From Mesorhizobium waimense (GTDB lineage Bacteria; Pseudomonadota; Alphaproteobacteria; Rhizobiales; Rhizobiaceae): DNA of 34,672 nucleotides. Made by a program: the position numbers and the translations under genes. Location: contig NZ_QZWZ01000057.1 of the NCBI RefSeq assembly GCF_003601975.1, positions 1 through 34,672 of the forward strand, in the 5' to 3' direction. Each line of letters begins with the position of its first letter. Within the stretch, counting starts at the first letter, position 1. A model generated the notes under the pieces. That model did no database searches and was not told the DNA's origin. It saw only the letters and a program-made list of their open reading frames with translations. Below, in pieces: positions 31,640-34,672 of this stretch.

Positions 31640-32899
31640 CTCCTGTCTGTGGAGCAGCACTCGGTTCCGGCCGGTTTGCTTGGCAAGATAGAGTGCCGCA
31701 TCCGCCTGACGCTGTAACTGCTCCGGTGAGACGGCCTCGTCAGCCGTCTGAACTGCAACTCCAATGCTGAGGGTGACGCGGCGCGACACGCGGGATGCCG
31801 GGTTGGGAAAAGCGGTAGCCTCAACGCTCTTACGAATTCGCTCAGCCACAGAAATGGCCTCTTCCTCGTCCACCCCGGGCAAGAGCACGAGGAATTCTTC
31901 ACCGCCGTAGCGGGCCACGTGATCCTGATCGCGCCTCACGTTTTCCTGGATAGTGCTGGCGACCTCGACCAGACAGCGATCGCCCTCAGCATGGCCGAGA
32001 TGATCGTTCAGCTTCTTGAAGTCGTCAATGTCGCACATCAGCATAGCGGCACCGTCGGGGCATCTTCTGCCACCGCCCCATAGGCGGTCGAGCGTTTCCG
32101 TCATCCAGCGCCGGTTGGCGATGCCGGTGAGCGGATCGGTACGCGCCAGGAGTTCCAGCCGATTGTTCGCTTCCGCCAGTTCGGCGACCCTGCGTCGGTC
32201 GCGAAGTTCAAATAGGAAAGTCTTCTGAGCGAGAATTGTCATGATGCGCCGCGCGGCGACCGTTGCGAAGATACCGCTGGCGAAAAACAGCGTCGCAGCC
32301 ACGGCGCTCCCAAATTCGATGCCCGGGTTCCGCAGTTGAAAAACGAGATAAATACCGAGCGCCAATGCGGCAATAGTTGCCGTCCAGGCCAGCGGGATGC
32401 CGAAGATGATGATGGCTGTAATGGCCACGAACAGCATGATGTTCAAGTGCCGTTCGTAGAACTCGCCACCAGCGCTTACGCCGACCAAAGCAATCGACAA
32501 CAAGATGAGGAACATGCCTGCGATTAGCGAAGCCCCTTGGAGCCAGGGCGCCTGCGGTTTTCGCCAGACAAGGACGATGGCCACAACGACGGGCGGAATG
32601 ATGGCGCCAGGCAGGAGCATCGACAGCGCGATCGCTCTTGGAAGCATCAACATGTTGAGCGCCAGGGTCAGCACATCCAAAAAGGCCACCCAGATCATCC
32701 AGGCGCGGATGATCTTGGCCGTTTGCGACCAGACACGCGCTCGAAACAGGCGTTTGATCTCGCCTCTGAGGCGGATGTCGCGCGTGCGGCGTGCCAGAAG
32801 TCGGTCAACTTCTGCAGCTATGGCAGGATCATCCTGCACTTCGAGGTGCATCCGATCTGACACAATCGATAGGCCCCTAAGCTGCTTTCTCCTGAACAT
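31604..32899 (-). CDS. Membrane-bound GGDEF diguanylate cyclase
   Basis: 431 residues. A cytoplasmic N-terminus (about 1-65) is followed by roughly six membrane segments (about 66-112, 121-141, 153-190, 197-215), a short coiled linker (AELAEANNRLELLARTDPLTG), and a GGDEF domain. The active-site motif is GGEEF (332-336) with a product-inhibition I-site RDQD (323-326) at the correct five-residue distance. It should therefore make cyclic di-GMP from two GTP and be feedback inhibited. The metal Asp region LMCDIDDFKKLND is intact. No EAL domain. An ATG at 32851 is an alternative start. Confidence 0.92.
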   Translation of the reverse strand: MFRRKQLRGLSIVSDRMHLEVQDDPAIAAEVDRLLARRTRDIRLRGEIKRLFRARVWSQTAKIIRAWMIWVAFLDVLTLALNMLMLPRAIALSMLLPGAIIPPVVVAIVLVWRKPQAPWLQGASLIAGMFLILLSIALVGVSAGGEFYERHLNIMLFVAITAIIIFGIPLAWTATIAALALGIYLVFQLRNPGIEFGSAVAATLFFASGIFATVAARRIMTILAQKTFLFELRDRRRVAELAEANNRLELLARTDPLTGIANRRWMTETLDRLWGGGRRCPDGAAMLMCDIDDFKKLNDHLGHAEGDRCLVEVASTIQENVRRDQDHVARYGGEEFLVLLPGVDEEEAISVAERIRKSVEATAFPNPASRVSRRVTLSIGVAVQTADEAVSPEQLQRQADAALYLAKQTGRNRVLLHRQESFGRKHIQSTR

Positions 32900-33210
32900 C
32901 CATCCGAGCCATCCGGTCGTCGGCGATGGGCAAGGATGCCAAGCTATCCTGAAGATTTGATGTCTAGCAGGAGCTGATTTGCATATTCAGTTGTAACCAC
33001 ACGGTAAGCAACCGTGGAGCTCCATCTTGATCGCGACCTGCTAGCAGGCTTGGACCATGTCAACGAGACCGTGCCGCAGATCGTCGTCCACCGGGACATA
33101 GGCAGACAGGAGCGCTGTCAGACGGTGGAGGCGCGGAGCCCGGCGTCTACGATCCTGACGAAGCCCCTCGGGCTTCCAAGCGAGGGCGATGCCAGCACTT
33201 AAGGCGCGGA
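32900..33210. other. Intergenic stretch without a recognised gene
   Basis: A 62-codon plus-strand frame (33014-33202) and its minus-strand counterparts show no family resemblance, ribosome site or coding character. Nothing else is seen. The diguanylate cyclase promoter should lie in its left part. Confidence 0.5.
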
Positions 33211-33404
33211 TCAATGTGTCCTGTTTATCGACGTGACTGCGAGGTTCGTCAGCTTGTTGTTGGTGGCTTTCTCCTGGTCAAGGATCTCGCTGAGCAGCGT
33301 GTGCGCCTCGTCATGCCCGAGGTCCTTTGCCCATTCCCGCAGAGAGCCGTACCGGGAAATTTCGTAGTGCTCGACTGCCTGGCAGGCCGCCAGCCAAACC
33401 TATT
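33211..33404 (-). pseudogene. DUF892 (YciE/YciF, ferritin-like) remnant
   Basis: The minus-strand frame reads AACQAVEHYEISRYGSLREW, AKDLGHDEAHTLLSEILDQE, and KATNNKLTNLAVTSINRTH before TGA at 33211-33213. This is the C-terminal half of DUF892 stress proteins, with the helix residues of the ferritin-like four-helix bundle (EHYE). A TAG lies directly upstream of the fragment and no N-terminal half is found, so it is a 5'-deleted remnant. Confidence 0.7.
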
Positions 33405-33629
33405 GACCCGTTATGGGCGGCGCTCGTGGCGGTCTCGCGAAACGAGCGACCCGCAGATGCTTTTTTCGTGTTATGATGGCGTTGCAACGCGCAATCTCGA
33501 CCTTGGCAATATGGCAGAGGCCGAAGGTATTTTGCCCTGGCGCAGGAAGTTCTGCGCCCCCAGCACGGCTCAACTACGAGCGCTGGGTGCGCTGCCTTTT
33601 CTTGATTGGTCCGGGCGAGGAGGTTGTCC

Positions 33630-34274
33630 ATGTCCACGAGTAGTGTCGACCGCCCGCTGCAGCCGGGCGACCGGGCACCGAATATTGTGCTCGACGCGAT
33701 ATCCCGCGACGGCAAGATCGCGCTCACTGATTTTCGCGGTCGAAGCCCGTTGTTGATCGGTTTGTTTCGCGGCCTGCACTGTGCGTTCTGTCGGCGCAAT
33801 GTCGCGGCAATGGCGCAACTCGAGCCGGCCCTGCGTGAGAGAGGGGTCGAATGCCTGGCGGTGGTCAATACGCCGGTCGAGAGGGCGCGGCTCTATTTCC
33901 GTTACCACCCGGCACCCGATCTTCTCGCCGCGTCGGACCCCGAGCGGGCCTCACACCGTGCTTTCGGCTTGCGCGAGGTCGGGATGGACGAGGTCATGGG
34001 GATCCGGACCCATCTCCCGGGCGAGTTGCCCGAGCCTATGGACCCCATGGCAATGGACGAGTTCCTCAACAAGAAGGAGGGATATGAAATTACGGAAGCC
34101 GATCAGCGGATGATGGCTTCCGCTAAGGAGTTGCTTGTCGGTCAGTTCCTCATCGACCGAGGGGGCATTGTACGCTGGAGCTTCACTGAAGGTCTGGAGG
34201 ATGGCCCCGATATTACGTTCAAGACACCGAACCCCGAGGAACTGATGTCGGCAGCTTCACAAGTTGCACATTAA
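33630..34274 (+). CDS. Peroxiredoxin-like AhpC/TSA-family protein
   Basis: 214 residues from ATG 33630 with GAGGAGG about 6 nt upstream (an in-frame earlier ATG at 33606 lacks support). The thioredoxin-fold features are LQPGDRAPNIVLDAISRDGK, FRGLHCAFCRRNVAAM with a CxxC redox pair, LAVVNTPVERARLYFRYHP, and FLIDRGGIVRW. The CAFC motif is more thioredoxin-like than the TxxC of classic peroxiredoxins. It probably reduces peroxides or disulfides in the cytoplasm; no signal peptide. The remnant on its left is another stress-type gene. Confidence 0.85.
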   Translation: MSTSSVDRPLQPGDRAPNIVLDAISRDGKIALTDFRGRSPLLIGLFRGLHCAFCRRNVAAMAQLEPALRERGVECLAVVNTPVERARLYFRYHPAPDLLAASDPERASHRAFGLREVGMDEVMGIRTHLPGELPEPMDPMAMDEFLNKKEGYEITEADQRMMASAKELLVGQFLIDRGGIVRWSFTEGLEDGPDITFKTPNPEELMSAASQVAH

Positions 34275-34306
34275 TCGGCGGCGGAAATAGGCTGCTGGAA
34301 GGGGCT

Positions 34307-34482
34307 CTACGCTCGCGTATCAAGTCCGAGCCGTGCCTGTTCGCCTTGGGCGAAGGCTTTGGCATCTGCCCGAGAACGGAAGCCCTTGACGCTTTCACGC
34401 CGTCTTCGATGACCCGAACATAATGCCTATTTCCAAGTTCCTCGATCTCGACCGAAGTCTTCCACGGTTGCGTGTTCATCAA
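34307..34482 (-). pseudogene. Small hypothetical protein gene, frameshifted
   Basis: From ATG at 34482 or 34479 the product begins MNTQPWKTSVEIEELGNRHY, then VRVIEDGVK. A change to the next frame near 34391-34402 restores KGFRSRADAKAFAQGEQARL, then GLDTRA and TAG at 34307-34309. The pattern (short beta strands, then a helix with FAQGEQARLGL) is common in small rhizobial proteins of unknown function. As written, the unshifted frame runs on to 34219 over the end of the peroxiredoxin gene with Arg/Ser/Pro-rich sequence, so a 1-base frameshift is likely. Confidence 0.5.
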
Positions 34483-34554
34483 AATTGCCCCCTTTGCTTT
34501 GATGGTCGCTGAAACGTCATCACCGGGGAAATGTTCCAGCGTCTTTAGAGCCTT

Positions 34555-34672
34555 TCAGGTTTTGACGGAAGCATATCCGGCGTTGTTGAAGTAGTTTGAG
34601 CATTCGTCGGGTTCTATGGTGGCGACGAGGTGTCCGATGTGTCGCCAGGTATCGGCGATGGTTCGCTTCTGT
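34555..34672 (-). mobile_element. IS630-family transposase, C-terminal end (cut by window edge)
   Basis: The minus-strand frame entering from the right edge reads QKRTIADTWRHIGHLVATIE, then PDECSNYFNNAGYASVKT and TGA at 34555-34557. The ending ...ECxNYFxNAGYAS is characteristic of IS630-family transposases. The rest of the DDE domain lies outside the window. The insertion sequence end is expected within the next few tens of bases to the left; TTTAGAGCCTTTCAGG at 34543-34558 could be the terminal repeat beside a TA target, but this cannot be tested with one end only. Confidence 0.75.

Noticed and set aside
33214..33756. A 180-codon plus-strand frame before the peroxiredoxin
   Set aside because: It lies antisense to the DUF892 remnant and overlaps the peroxiredoxin gene in another frame; no family resemblance or ribosome site.

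Overview
The window is GC-rich DNA with alphaproteobacterial (Rhizobiales, probably Mesorhizobium-like) character. The grounds are the codon and base usage, rhizobial families such as DUF982 and a Tim44-like protein, a CIRCE-controlled groESL operon, and a plant-associated type of LuxR solo. The genus is an inference. No tRNA, rRNA or CRISPR array was seen.

Left edge (1-1770): a LuxR-family regulator followed by an S33 (proline iminopeptidase-type) hydrolase. The regulator carries Met and Trp where AHL-binding LuxR proteins carry Trp57 and Tyr61. That pair of substitutions, together with the neighbouring pip-like gene, is the hallmark of plant-signal-responsive LuxR solos.

Main body (2016-24154): one large catabolic locus of about 22 kb. 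It holds a LacI-family regulator and a ribose/inositol-type ABC importer (binding protein, ATPase, two permeases). It also holds an IolD-type ring-opening hydrolase, an IolE/MocC-type isomerase/dehydratase, four Gfo/Idh/MocA dehydrogenases (one cut short), three SDRs and a HisD/HpsN-like dehydrogenase. An SMP-30 lactonase, an HpcH/HpaI aldolase, a D-2-hydroxyacid dehydrogenase, a GH37 trehalase-like hydrolase and a signal-less sugar-binding-domain protein complete the set. Seven copies of a palindrome close to TTGCATAG/CTATGCAA lie in front of its transcription units, so the LacI protein probably controls the whole locus as one regulon. IolD, IolE and IolG types point to a cyclitol or an inositol-derived compound (a rhizopine, O-methyl-inositol or glycosyl-cyclitol). 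IolB, IolC, IolJ and IolA are not in the window, and an HpcH-type aldolase is present, so the lower pathway may differ from the standard myo-inositol route.

Right part (24155-34672): a Tim44-like membrane protein, then a zone of decayed genes (lytic transglycosylase, LigD-type DNA ligase, cupin, Hsp20). An AT-richer sulfotransferase gene sits inside this zone. Next comes groES-groEL under a CIRCE element, a small conserved gene and two DUF982 genes. After these come a membrane diguanylate cyclase, a DUF892 (YciE/YciF) remnant, an AhpC/TSA-type peroxiredoxin, a frameshifted small gene, and the 3' end of an IS630-family transposase at the window edge. This part looks like accessory stress-related DNA shaped by insertion and gene decay.
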